Assembly (NCBI RefSeq): GCF_002105155.1
Contig: NW_019028996.1
Location: forward strand, 542,001-606,000
Length of the DNA: 64,000 nt
Source of the DNA: Lobosporangium transversale
Lineage: Eukaryota; Mortierellomycota; Mortierellomycetes; Mortierellales; Mortierellaceae
Direction of reading: 5' to 3'
Both the position numbers and the translations under genes were made by a program. A model generated the notes under the pieces. The model worked only from the letters and a program-made list of their open reading frames with translations. It was not told where the DNA came from and did no database searches. Within the stretch, counting starts at the first letter, position 1; each line of letters opens with the position of its first letter. Positions 29,001-43,023 of this stretch are shown here, piece after piece.

Positions 29001-29129
29001 TCCCCCCTTCCCTGACCTTCGTTGCTCATCCCGTCAATAAACTCTTCTTCCTTTTAATCCCCTCCCCATCTTCAATCATTTCTTCTCAACTCCTGTTACC
29101 TCTTTCTCTATCAGTCATAGTTTCTAATA
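26030..29129. other. 3.1-kb stretch without a convincing gene
   Basis: No conserved frame seen. Features: a short tandem duplication (TAGAGGCGCG repeats at about 26107-26130), a G/C-richer block at 26.6-27.1 kb with small unconserved ORFs, T tracts near 27165-27182 and 28508-28530, and at the right end the TATA box and C/T-rich leader of the subtilase gene. A tRNA-like B-box near 28250 does not fold (see rejected items). Confidence 0.5.
28915..28920 (+). promoter_or_regulatory. TATA box of the subtilase gene
   Basis: TATAAA followed by AAGACGG, about 210 bases before the ATG at 29130, with a C/T-rich leader in between. A strong TATA box suits an inducible secreted protease; the spacing implies a 5' UTR of roughly 150-180 bases. 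Inference from consensus only. Confidence 0.5.
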
Positions 29130-32083
29130 ATGAAAATTAGTTTTCTTCTCAGCCTCGCTGCTGCTACATCCATTGTCTCTGCTGGCAAGTTTAATCCTAG
29201 CCAAATCCGTCCTAATGTTGACGAGATCCCTGGTGCCTTCATCATCGAGTTTGAAGATGGTGTTGATCAGGTGAAGGCCAACACCTTCTTGACCAGCCAT
29301 AAGGATCTAGACTTCAAATTCCGTGGCCAGTACAATCTTTTCAATGGAGCCTCGATCCAGGTCAAGTCTGGCCATACCGGCGAGGACATTGCCAAGATTC
29401 CAGGTGTCAAGCGTGTCTGGCCAGTTGAGCGTTACCAACTTCCTAAGCCCGATCTCTCGAATGAAGATAAGGCCCAGCCCCATTTGACCTCTGCACACAA
29501 GATGACAGGCGTGGATTATGTCCAAAAGGCCTTCAAGTACACTGGAAAAGGCATCAAGGTCGGTGTCATCGACTCTGGAGTTGACTACAAACACCCTGCT
29601 CTCGGTGGTTGCTTCGGCAAGGGCTGCCGTGTCCGTTATGGCTGGGATTTTGTCGGTGAAGATTATGACAAGGAATATATCCCTACCCCAGACGCTGGTA
29701 CGTATTTTTTCGCATAGGAGAAGACTTGGAAATTTTTCATACCATTCAGCTTCTAATGTCGATCCGCAAGCCATTGAAATCAATCTCTTGGTGTCTGGCC
29801 TGGTCTGACCTAGTCTGTTTTAACAATTATACTTTTCTTTACTTCAAAAAATTTAGATCCCAGAGATACCTGCAATGGCCACGGTACTCATGTTGCTGGT
29901 ATCATTGGCGCTGACGCTCGCAAGGTCGGTGCTCCTCAGCCCTTCGTCGGTGTCGCTCCTGAAGTCACCTTTGGTGCCTACAGAATCTTCTCATGCGCCG
30001 GTTCTGGCAGTTCTGATATCATCATGCTGGTAAGTTACTTTTTACCACATTCAATTAATTCAATTAAGGTAGAGATTTAACTCTTTTTTCTAATAATTTT
30101 GATTATTTCCATTTTCTTACTTGAAAGGCCATGGAACTCGCTTTCAACCAAGGTATGAACATTATCAACATGTCTCTCGGCTCTGGCTCCGCCTTCAGGT
30201 CCACTCCCATCGCTGTCCTTGCTGATAGGTTGACCGCTTCTGGCTTGACTGTGGTCGCTTCTGCCGGTAACAATGGCGACGATGTAAGTGCACACAATGC
30301 TCTGGATTGTAAACATCTGCTAATTCCACCTCTGAACTATAAAGGTTTCGTTTCTCACCTTTTTGTTTCCCACGCCTTTGTATACTTTTGATTGTTTCCT
30401 TAGGGTGTCTGGATGGTTGGAAACTCTGGCTTAGGTGCTCTCTCAACCTCAGTTGCCTCGTACGACAATATTGCTGGTTCCTACTACTATTTCTCATACG
30501 CCGGAGTTGAGCATCCCTATGCTGTCTCCCAAGCCTGGAATAAGATCATCAACCTCCCTGCCAGCGCTACTCTTGTTCCTGTTTTTGAGAAAGACGGTGC
30601 CCTCTCCGATGGATGCTTACCCACCTCATACGCTGGCCAGAACATCTCCGGCAAGGTTGTACTTGTCCATGGTGATACCACGCGTTGCAAGTCTGGTGGC
30701 CGTGGCGCTGCTGCCAAGGCTGCTGGTGCAGCCGGTATGTTAGTCCAGAGCGTTCCTTTGGGTCTTAGTAACCTTGGGGGCAACCCTGATTTCCCCATGG
30801 CTTCTATTGAGTTTGGTGCTGCTGAAGATATACTTGCTGCCTACAAGAAGGACTCTGCTAGTACTCTCAAATGGTTTTCTGGCAAGAAGTCGTTCAGAGT
30901 TGAGGGTGGCGGTCATCCTTCAGATTTTTCATCTTGGGGATTTGATGGTGATCTCCACATAAAGCCAGATATTGCTGGACCTGGTGGAAACATCCTCTCA
31001 ACCTACCCCCTTGACTTGGGAAGCTATGCTATTGAATCCGGTACCTCAATGTCAGCCCCATATGTCGCCGGTGCTCATGCTCTTCTCTACAGCGCCCACA
31101 AGAAGGTTCTTCGGGGCCAAGATGCTCGAAAAATCTTGATGAACACTGCTGTTCCTGGTAGTTTCTTCAACCACAGTGTTCTGGCACCAGTGGCCAAGCA
31201 AGGAAGTGGTCTTGTCAATGTCAAGAACGCTGTTTCTGTTCAGACCATTTTCTCCCCAGATAGGATTGAGCTCTTGGATTCTGTCCATTTTACCGGCAAG
31301 AGTGTTGATGTTCGTATCAAGAATGTTGGCAAGCGCACTATCGTCTACCACCTCAGCCATGAAGTTGCAGAGTCTGCTGTTTCTTACCGTGGTGGCAATT
31401 CCTTCCCATTACCCGATCCCATCCTGGAGAACCACAAGGCTACTGTCAAATTCTCGCAGGCCAAGGTTTCCGTCCGTGCTGGCCAGACTGCCAAGATCAA
31501 GGTCCAGTTCAAGGAGCCTTCGACTGGCAAGGCAAATGAATTCCCCTTCTACTCTGGTTATATCGTTGCTACTCCTCAAGGCAAGGACGCTATCCCCGTT
31601 CGTATCCCATATGCTGGTGTGAAGGGTGATGTTGCTAAGGTCCCTATGCTTGACACCGACTTTGGTCTCCCTGCTTTCTTTGTCGCCGACAAGGAGTCTG
31701 GTAAGATCAGCGATATTGAGAAGGGTCACAAGTTGGACTTCTCTGTTGAACAGCCAATCATTGCCACTCGTCTCGGAAGCCACACCCCGGAGCTCTCCCT
31801 TCGCTTGTTCAACAGCAAGAACAAGTTCGTCGGCTATTTAAACACTCAGTTTGGACCCGTTGCCTCTCCTTTTGGTCGTGACAAGAATATTGATTCCGAT
31901 ACGAACAAGCCCACCATCCGTACCTTCAGCTGGTTGGATGGTAAGGTCTTTGCAAGCCTCAATGCCACCTCTGCCATTTCTGTCCCCTCTGGCAGCTACA
32001 AGGTCGTCGTTGCTGCTCAGCGCAAGCTTAGCAAGGGCAATTACCCTAAAGACTTTGAGGTGTACGAGGTTGCTGATATCAAG

Positions 32084-32089
<6 letters not shown>
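29130..32089 (+). CDS. Secreted subtilisin-like serine protease (S8) with PA domain
   Basis: Extracellular endopeptidase. Exons 29130-29697, 29857-30029, 30128-30283, 30404-32089; 860 residues. Signal peptide [18 protein letters not shown], then an inhibitor I9-like propeptide (AFIIEFEDG...) to about residue 110. Catalytic triad: Asp148 in [12 protein letters not shown], His198 in [10 protein letters not shown], Ser514 in [13 protein letters not shown]. The PA (protease-associated) insertion lies between His and Ser, about residues 350-455 ([15 protein letters not shown] ... [11 protein letters not shown]). After the catalytic domain comes a beta-rich region ([17 protein letters not shown]) of the Fn3-like type. 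The architecture matches the Vpr/lactocepin-like group common in fungal secretomes. Codon use is strongly biased to C-ending codons, suggesting high expression. The TAA stop merges directly into an A27 tract. Confidence 0.95.
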
Positions 32090-32119
<30 letters not shown>

Positions 32120-32542
32120 ACCATATAAAAAAGGGTCCATGATCCCTCCTTCCCTTCTTATTTGGATGAATTATTACCTTCTTACTTCAATTCCTGCACA
32201 GTTCACGACCCTCCACATCATTCGCGCGAGAAAAAAAACAACAATTAGAGTATGTAATAATAGATTTCAATAAATATATTCATTAAAATGAAAAGTTATT
32301 AATAATGCCACCAATGTATGACCAGCATTTGTTCACACGTATTTACCATTAACGATTACTCCCAGAGCAATCAGGATAGTAAGCTTGCATACATCTTCAT
32401 TCTATATAAATAAATAAAAAAAAGATATTCTAACCATTATTGAACTTATTATTTATTGATGAAGCAACAGTAATTAAAGATTCTGATATGTAAGATATGT
32501 AAGATGTGTCTGAACGCTTCTAAACATGGCAGTATTATTATT
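32090..32542. other. Convergent 3' region between subtilase and SAC3-like gene
   Basis: About 450 bases between two convergent stops. Begins with the A27 tract that overlaps the subtilase stop. AATAAA-type signals occur near 32268 (subtilase side). No gene seen. Confidence 0.5.
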
Positions 32543-33876
32543 TTAAGCCTTGGCCTTAAACATGAGTTGGTCATCGCGTATGACAATGGACGAATTTAGT
32601 CCGTACGATGCCTGCATCTTCTTGAGCCACTGGTCCTTTATCTTTTCATCTACAACAGAGGCAACAACATTGTCTTTAGAAGAGGTTACTGTCTTTCCAG
32701 ATTCAGAGTTGGACCCTGTCAGCCCAACAGCGCGAGCCATCGAAGTTATTGGTAAAGAATAATAGGCTTTACTCATCATCGCCACAGTATTGGCTCTAGC
32801 ACAATTCAAAGAATTCACTATTGAGTACTGAATGATTAGTCGTTGCTCCCAAGTTGCAGATCCTTGTTGCTGTTGTTGCTGTTGTTGTTGAGGCAATCCA
32901 GTCACCTCAACAGTCAATAGTCGTTCTCTTTGGACCCAATTGCCTTCCCGAAGGCTTTTCCAATACGTGAATGCAAACAAGAGTTCTGAACAGAGATTTG
33001 ATATTTTCGATATTGGTGCCGTTGATACCAAGGCCAATGAAAAAGACGACGATAATTGCTGTTTCCGATATTGGTCATATACGTTCAGTAATTGTACTAT
33101 CAATCGATCAGTCTCAGTCTTTGGATGAACCATTGTCTGTGCAGTAGGCGTTGGACCAGTCCTTTTCCCCACTACTGAGGGTGCAGGCCTTGCCAGATAG
33201 AACAAAATATAAAGTCCCAAAAACCGTTGGCGTTTGATAGGAATAGTCAAAGATAAAGGCGTCGTCGAGTCAATCTTATAGACAACTGGGTGTAAATCTT
33301 GAACAAGATAATGTAATGCCTTGGTCAACTCGGGTATATTTCCGGCGTATAAACTGTAGCGAACGGACTCTTCATAAACTATTAAGCACAAACAAACAAA
33401 CAGACAAACAAGAATACTGAACTGAGCTCCACTATACCTTTCTACTCTTTTTTTTTTTTTTTTTTTTTTTTTTGAATACCAAATAATATATCTATACCTT
33501 CTGCTGCAAAGGCATCTCGAGTCTCGGTGGAAAACAGGCCTTCCCGAAGCTTCCGGAAACTCTCTACGATCTTGTCAATGGCCTCTGCCTGCTGTGTCCT
33601 TGGTGGAATCGGTTCCAATTTATTGTCTCCGTAGCGATCTTCATATCGCAAGATCTTTTTATATGATTGAATTGAAATATCAGGAAAAGAAAAAACAATC
33701 CACACATTAAGAAAGGTTGTAGTTGTACATCCTCAATCATTTTTTTTTTTTCTTATTCTAAACTTTTTTACCATTGCTTTAATCTCTGAGAAGACTCGCT
33801 CTTGTACACTACGGGTTTTAAGGCTATGACTTGATCTATCAAGGACGATGTTATAGCATAGAATATTAGGTACCAT
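32543..33876 (-). CDS. SAC3/GANP-family-like protein (PCI-type)
   Basis: Exons on the minus strand 33876-33772, 33654-33498, 33378-32543; 365 residues. After splicing, FAAEVYEESVRYSLYAGNI reads like the SAC3/GANP/LENG8 signature (EV-YE-x-x-x-R-x-x-L-x-x-G), followed by RFLGLYILFYLARP, SLREGNWVQRERLL and MMSKAYYSLPITSMARAVGL, which correspond to the later helices of that domain. These proteins act in mRNA export or as proteasome/CSN-related PCI scaffolds. The usual Cys-rich CPDMCP N-terminus is absent, so a 5' exon may have been missed or this is a short SAC3D1-like form. A poly-Gln run of nine lies in the middle. Family assignment is by eye from short motifs, hence moderate confidence. Confidence 0.6.
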
Positions 33877-34201
33877 AAAAGAAAAAAAAAAGAGAAAAAA
33901 GAAGGGTGTATATGATCAACTAGAAATGACAGAGCTCAGTAAATGAATATGAGATTTTTAAATGAATAATTAAGAAGGTGGGGAATAATGCTTGAGCTGA
34001 ATAAATTTGCCATCTATGTTATCTCAGTCTCTCTTTGAATAAATCTTCCAGCGCTCCATCATAAGTATGCTTTTACTGTCTCTTTTTCTTGGACACATCC
34101 ATTGTATAACAACGCCATCGGCACTGGCACCGGCACCACTTCTTTTCTATTTGCTCCATGGCTATAGATTTCTTTTCTTTTTTTCCCCTCTTTTCTTTCC
34201 T
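33877..34201 (-). other. Intergenic between two minus-strand genes
   Basis: About 325 bases; no gene seen. It should hold the promoter of the SAC3-like gene and the 3' UTR of the Arg-Asp repeat gene. Confidence 0.4.
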
Positions 34202-36340
<2,139 letters not shown>

Positions 36341-37805
36341 CAGCGGTTAGCACTACAGCCGGCGAGAAGGTAAAGAACAAGATAATTATGGGACGGGGAA
36401 AAGCGCAGAGGATGAGGAGAGTTGGAACTATTCGTTTTGAATTATTAAAATACAATAGCAGGTAAGAATGTGTAGTTTTCTAACGTCACTTTTTTTTTTT
36501 TTTTTTTTTTTTTTTTTAGTCTTTGTATAGTTTTCGTTCTCGTGTCAAGTCGAAGTCAAAAAGGACGAGAGATTAGGACGAGGACGCCAGATAAGCGTCA
36601 ATGGAGGAGAGGAAGAGACTGGTATATTATTGTGGTGGTCGTGAGAGAAACAAGATAGAGGACACTTAAAAAAAAATACTCTGGGGAGGCGAGGTGTGTG
36701 ACAATGTGGCTTGGGTGTGACATGAGTACATGTCACGGGGACAGTTGCAGTCATAGTGAGTGTTCATTTGGATAACTGGATACAGATTTTTGGAATCTAA
36801 AGGATATCGTCATTTGATAGAGATTCCGCTAGATATGAATTGGGAACCTGGATACCCCAACTCAGATAGATCAACGTTGAGGTACGGTGCAGTTGTTTAT
36901 TCAGTATTATATATATATATATATGTGTCAATATAAATATAACATAGCATATTGTATGTATACATGTATACATGAAATATATATAAATATAAATTGTCAG
37001 GAATAAGAGACTAGACTCCTGCAAAAATAAAAATAAATTATTTAAATCATTGCCCTAGACTATTTTAAAACGCAGTCCGAAACTAATTCAATTGCATTTT
37101 TATTCCAGGGGGAAAAGAGAATTGAGAGCAATGGGAGATCTGCTGGACTGAGATGAACATGTAAAGGAAGTAAAGGATTCTGTCATACAATGCAAAATGT
37201 CAAAAGAACAACCTTTTTATACATATTTGGATGACATTGATGGATGATATAAATATATGATATAATGAAAATGTGGTGTTATAAACACATTATTGTTTAT
37301 TGTATATTGTATATAGTATATATATGTATATAAGCATAGCACTCTTACTCTGTTTCTCAACAAGCTGAGCTGAATATGAAGTGATTACCATATCGTTTAT
37401 GTTTGCAGAAGAGTGACGATAGAATAATGTTTAGATCATTTTGCAGTGAAATGAATATACTACGGATTCAATCCACCAGAATGCATATGCCATCCTTCCT
37501 TGGTTGAAATGAAAAGAGAAAGAAACGAATAAGGATAGGGACAGGAATAAGAAGAAGAAAACAAGGTGGAAGGAAAAGAGTCATTAACGTCCACTGGAAA
37601 AGGTAAAAAGGTAAAAAGGTAAAAAGTAAGTAAAAAGTAAAAAAGTAAGTAAAAAAGTAAAAAAAGCTATTCGTTCGTCACACATCATCGAATCCTTCTC
37701 CTTCTTTTCCTTTTCCTCTCCTTCTCCTCTTTCAAACCTTTTCTTTCCTTCCTTGCCTGACCTTGTGTGGTCCAAACAATTCTTCCTCTCTTTCTCTCTC
37801 TCTCT

Positions 37806-37842
<37 letters not shown>

Positions 37843-38072
37843 CATTCCTCATTTTTCATCATCGACTTTTTTTTTATTATTTTCCTCTCATCTAATAGAC
37901 TAGACCTGTCATTACTGCGTTCTTTTAATATTCAAAAATTTTGTCTCGATCCTCTAGACTCCTCTCTTTTCTCTTCTCTTCTCTTTATTTTTTTCCTTTT
38001 TCTTGGTCTTCACTCAAAGATCACTCGCTGATTAGAAAAGAAGCTCGATCGTTATCCTCATCATCTAAAGTC
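36341..38072. promoter_or_regulatory. Divergent intergenic region with palindrome and repeats
   Basis: 1.7 kb between the divergent Arg-Asp gene and the GT5 gene. Holds a T tract (about 36490-36517), a perfect 8-bp inverted repeat GTGACATG-AGTA-CATGTCAC at 36717-36736, AT-rich (TA)n stretches at 36.9-37.3 kb, a GTAAAAA minisatellite (37602-37666), and a CT then T31-type tract at about 37785-37842 just before the GT5 leader. No gene seen. Confidence 0.55.
37602..37666 (+). repeat. GTAAAAA / GTAAGTAAAAA minisatellite
   Basis: Tandem units of GGTAAAAA and AGTAAGTAAAAA with small length changes over 65 bases, in the GT5 gene's upstream region. Looks like ordinary slippage DNA. Confidence 0.8.
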
Positions 38073-38768
38073 ATGTCCCAACGGACACAATTCTCCAACG
38101 GCAGCACCGCGCCATCACAGGAGAATGTAGCTACACAACATAATCACACCATTCATCGAAGTCCCAGTGCAGGCCTATTGAACCGCAGTAATACTGCAAG
38201 TAGGCCCGGATCTCCCTCCGCCTCAGTCTCCTTGACCATGACCCACTCTCATACCACTACCACCACAACCACCAGTAGCATCAATGGAGGATATGATTCG
38301 TCGTCCAATTCTATCGGGACAGGATCCAAGAACGAACCATACTTCCCAGGGATTTCATCCTCCTCAACTATGGATCATTCACTCTCCCTTGGCAATAACG
38401 CATACTCAAAGCGATCCAAGCTCAACAATACCATCTATTCACTCTCATCCTCATCATCGACCAAACGATGGAAATGGTGGAGCTACACAGCAGCAGTACT
38501 CTTGATCTTTGCCCTTGTTGAAGGGTTGATAGCATTGATCGGTTCCAGCGTCCTTTACTCCCTACCGGACCAGATCCAAATTGGTAAGGTTCAAATGCCA
38601 TAAAAATAGATATAGGACAAAAGAGAATTCTCTGTCAAAGAACCCAATATGATTTGAACCTGCTCAGCCCTGATAACAGCAACATTCAGCAACGGCATAG
38701 CACATCAATAACTGCAATTTAGGCAGTGTTTTTTTTTTCATTTGCTCCTTTATTCTTATCATCAAAGG

Positions 38769-38800
<32 letters not shown>

Positions 38801-41135
38801 AAACAGAACATGGCTGTGTGATAGTGATCAACAGTAGAGGAAAGGAGAAAGAGACGAAGCAGATATCAAGGGGTCGAAAAACTACTTGCTTGTTTTGTGT
38901 TGACGTAGTGAGCTATTTCCAAATCAGGAACCATAACATTTTATCCAACGAGTATTATTTTTGTGGTACACTGATGCATACACCTGAACGGGGCAATTGG
39001 ACATGGACATGGGATATATGGATATGTTCTATGCATCTGTGCATATCAAGTGGATCGGGAGGGTAGCTGGAAAGAACAATGACGGAGAAGAAAAGACAAC
39101 AATGTCCTATAGAAACTACAGCAATTAAAAGACGCCCCGACTCCTGCAACTAATACATAGTTTCAATATCCGAATATTTATAGATTCACGCGATTTCAGA
39201 AAGGTTGAATATCAGGGGTTGGCTTTAGATCCTACTGCAAGATACAAGAAACAGATCCAAGTCTATCATGTTACTAAAGAGTTTGGTCAAGCTACCATGG
39301 GCGGGCTTGGTATGGTAGTCACAGCATTAGCCTCAGCACAACAGCGGGCACGCTCTCAAAAGGTCAACGTTGTTATGCCACATTACTCCATGCTAGACTC
39401 CATCCCCGGTCTCGACATCAAACTTGCTGTCACCCTCCCTCTCGATGTCAAGGATAAACATGGACGCATTCAAAATCTTGTTTTCAGTGTTCACAAAATG
39501 AAGTTCCCAGTCCCCTTCAAGCCCAGCGACCTTGTTAACGACAAGAGACTCATCACACCCGTCACCATCTGGCTGATTGGTCCCGGCAGTGTCTATCCAT
39601 TTGACCGTGCCTTCCAAAGCAAAAACGTGCAAGAGATTTATTATAGTCCCAAAGGTCTTCCTAGCGAATGGAAGGATCTATATTTTTCCAAGGCCGTTGC
39701 TACCTTTATCCAGCACCAAAACAAGAACAACGATATCTCTCTTTTTGCAGCTGCCGCAACCCGTGTTATTGATGTTGTTCATGTTCACGGTGCCACCAAC
39801 GCACTGGCTTTACATTATCTGCAACAGCTCATCGACAGAGGCGCTATGGGAGAGGAGCCTCCAGCCTTAATTTACACCTTGCATGATTATCTGGATGAGC
39901 TGCAATATTCGAATGAGATTGTTAATGTACAGAAATTCATGTTTAAAGAAGTTCACTCTGACGATGAAGAAGAAGACATGTATTTACAGATGGAGGGCAT
40001 TTCACCTTACTGTCATGGCCATCGCATGTTCACTTCTGCTTTGGGCATTGATCTCGCAGATGCAGTCACATTCGTGTCAAAGACAATGGCCAAGGATATC
40101 GTTGAAGGAAGGCTGGATTTCTATCTGAAGGAACTTGTCCTCGGAAGTGTATTGAACCAAGCAGAGAAGAACCTCTTTGTTGGCATTACGAACGGCGTGG
40201 ATTTCAGCAGGCTCAACCCATGGACCATGCCTGTGTTGCAAGACAAGAAGCTGACGTTCCCTTCAAATGAGGTGATGGGTGCGGACGAGACCGCTATTGG
40301 AGTCAAACCCGAAGAAGCAAACACCGTTATCTCAACATCACCAAATCCAACAATCCGTTCAGCCAAGGAGGCTGCTAAACATTATTTGTATTCAAAAGGT
40401 CTTTTGACAGAGCAAGATCTTAAAAAACCACTCGTGCTCTTCATTGGCCGTTTCCAGTACAACAAGGGTCTCGAATTCTTTACTACTGCTGCGCAGACGA
40501 TCAAAGAACATGGAGGAAAGTTTGTGATTATGGGACAACCTAATAATTTCCCAGTCAAGCTTGTCAACAATCTGGAGCGTCTCTTTAAAGGAACAGTTGT
40601 GGTGATTTCAGATGCCAAAACCCAAGATGACTGGGGTATCTTCTGGCGTGTTGCCGCAGATTTCCTTTTGGTCCCTTCCTTGACTGAGAGCTTTGGCCTA
40701 GTCGCAGCAGAAGGTCTCTTATTTGGATCGACCGTCATCTCGTCCGGTGTAGGTGGTCTCTCTGAGTTTTTGGTGGATCGTCCCAACCCCAATGATATTC
40801 GGCAACAGCAGGAACTTGAGGAAGCCAAGCGTGAGCAGCAATACATTCCACTTGATCAGCAAGTTCAAGAGATACCTAGGGAAGAGAGGTTCAACAGCTA
40901 TCTCTTTGATGCCTTTGCGACGGATGCACATGCTCAGCTGACAGCAGCCATTAGCGATGCACTTAAAGATTGGAGGCGGCTTCAGCAATCGCCAGCAGAG
41001 CATGAGAAATTCTTGACAAGGCTGATGAGGAGTGCACTATCGATGGGCTGGGAACGCGCAGGTGGCCCTGTGGATCAGTACCGTGCTCTATATGAAATTG
41101 CATTGAATAACATCGGTCTAACCCAGATAGCATAA
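38073..41135 (+). CDS. Membrane-anchored GT5 (starch/glucan synthase-like) glycosyltransferase
   Basis: Exons 38073-38583 and 39184-41135 (600-base intron); 820 residues. The N-terminal 130 residues are Ser/Thr/Asn-rich and end in a basic cluster (STKRWKWW), followed by one membrane segment at about 137-161 (AAVLLIFALVEGLIALIG): a type II anchor. The rest is a GT-B synthase: QVYHVTKEFGQATMGGLGMVV corresponds to the N-terminal KTGGLxDV site of glycogen/starch synthases, HVHGATNALALHYL, GITNGVDFSRLNPWT, then the second half with IGRFQYNKGLEFF and LTESFGLVAAEGL (E-x7-E retaining signature). The Lys of KTGGL is Thr here. In known fungi GT5 domains occur mainly inside alpha-1,3-glucan synthases with amylase and multi-pass domains, which are absent. 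A cell-wall alpha-glucan or Golgi role is inferred. Confidence 0.88.
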
Positions 41136-41160
41136 AATCCAATTGGGGTTTCATTATTAC

Positions 41161-41194
<34 letters not shown>

Positions 41195-41482
41195 ATTCCT
41201 TTGTTTACAGCATATCAACTGAACAATCTTATATATATTTTCCTTTGTTATAATTTTTTGTTCTTTATATCATGACCATTTTTTGCACTAGACTTTTTTT
41301 TTACGGTAGAATATCAATAAATCCAAACACAGTTAACAATGACGCTACAATCCTTTATTTCCTTTCCCTCCGAACTCTTTGTTTCGGAGAGTGAGAGTTA
41401 ACAGAGGGGAAATCAATCTTTTTTAGATCCTAGTTTCCGCTTTATTTGCACTCTACCATCATTTAAACAACTTTTAACATCC
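41136..41482 (+). other. Intergenic with (GTT)n repeat
   Basis: About 350 bases. A TGT trinucleotide run of about 11 units (41161-41194) lies in the 3' UTR of the GT5 gene, then AATAAA near 41315 and the short promoter of the complex I gene. No gene seen. Confidence 0.6.
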
Positions 41483-42212
41483 ATGTTGGGCCGATCTCTT
41501 CTTAAGCAGGCTACTCCTGCCATTCGTTCTGTTGCCGCAAAGCGTACAATCTCATCATCGCGCATCGCCCTCTCTGATAAACTGTTTGTGGTAATTGATT
41601 AACACATACCGGATCAGTCGGACATGATGTCCGAGACGATCAACAATTCATCCCTTGGTGGATAACAAAGCCAAAAACCAAACACATATCCATCAACATT
41701 TCATTTCCTTCATTTTCCTCTTTCTCTGGGGACAACTTGTATAAACCTGAGTCTCAAGTTCACAAGATGCGTCGTCCACAAAGCAACATCCATTTTTTTT
41801 TTTTCCTATTTTCTATCTTATTACTCGAAAGCTTCTTTTTCTGATAGGCATTTCGCGCAATTGCTTTTCATAACTTTTTTTGTTTTGCGATACTCACATT
41901 ATGCTTTTCATCTGTCTTTTTTTTAAAAAAAATCTTTTTTAGCACCGCGATACCCCCGATAATAATGTCAACGTTAGATTTGAGTTCACGCCTGAAAACC
42001 TTGAGCGGGCAAAAGAGATCATGGCCAAGTATCCTCCTCAATACAAGAAGGCTGCGATCATGCCCCTTTTGGATTTGGGTCAGCGTCAGCTGGGCTGGAC
42101 TAGTTTACCTGTCATGAACGCTGTTGCAAAGATGGTCGAGGTCCCTCCTATGCGCGTCTATGAAGTGGCTACTTTTTACACCATGTACAATCGGTATGTT
42201 CTTATTTCTTTT

Positions 42213-42249
<37 letters not shown>

Positions 42250-43023
42250 AAATCTTTTATCATTGGCAGCTTTTTAATACAGGATAATCGGGACAACTTC
42301 ATCATGGAATCTGGATGTAAAAAAAATAATAGCTAAAAGAAAAAGATATTAAAGGAAAGGAGGATGGGATGGCGGGTAAATATGTTACTGAAACCCTTTC
42401 CCGCGTCAAAGGACATCATCAATGTGTCTTACTTTGAAAAGGATTATCATTCAGCATTTTGAAAACTTCTTGGATCGATTCTTTGGTCAATGTTGCATAT
42501 ACCCCTAATGGATATCTTTTATACCAGAGCCTTCTGATGCGACAGTCATTAAAACGATATGTATTTTGGGACTAATTGTTGGTATATTTTTGTCATTTAT
42601 TTGGCTTCGCTTTTTTTTTTTTTTTTTTTTTTTTTTTTTGTTAGTGAACCCGTCGGCAAATACTTTCTTCAGCTGTGCACAACTACACCCTGCCAGCTCT
42701 GCGGATCAACAGAGATTTTGAAGACGATCGAATCACATTTGGGCATTAAGGTTGGAGAGACGACCAAGGATGGTAAATTCACTCTAGTGGAAGTCGAGTG
42801 CGCTGGAGCATGTGTGAATGCACCTGTGTTGGCTGTCAATGATGACTATTATGAGGATTTGACTCCAGAGACCACTATCAAGGTTCTTGACTCTTTCAAA
42901 ACTGGCAAGCCCCTCAATGCTGGACCTCAATCCGGTCGTCACACGTGCGAACCTAAGGGAGGTCTGACCAGTCTCACTGGCGAGCCTACTGGACCTGGCT
43001 TCGGTGTTCGCCCTGATCTGTAA
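41483..43023 (+). CDS. NDUFV2: NADH:ubiquinone oxidoreductase 24-kDa subunit (NDUFV2/NuoE)
   Basis: Peripheral-arm subunit of mitochondrial complex I carrying 2Fe-2S cluster N1a. Exons 41483-41590, 41943-42193, 42645-43023; 245 residues, in frame. The first 28 residues are basic and Ser/Ala-rich ([21 protein letters not shown]), a mitochondrial presequence. Conserved core: [33 protein letters not shown], then the cluster ligands [10 protein letters not shown] and [10 protein letters not shown], and [11 protein letters not shown]. The first exon contains only the presequence, as often in fungi. Intron 2 is 451 bases with two T tracts. Confidence 0.97.

Noticed and set aside
32087-32114. A27 after the subtilase stop as evidence of a retrotransposed gene copy
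   Set aside because: The gene has three introns with proper splice sites, so it is not a processed copy.
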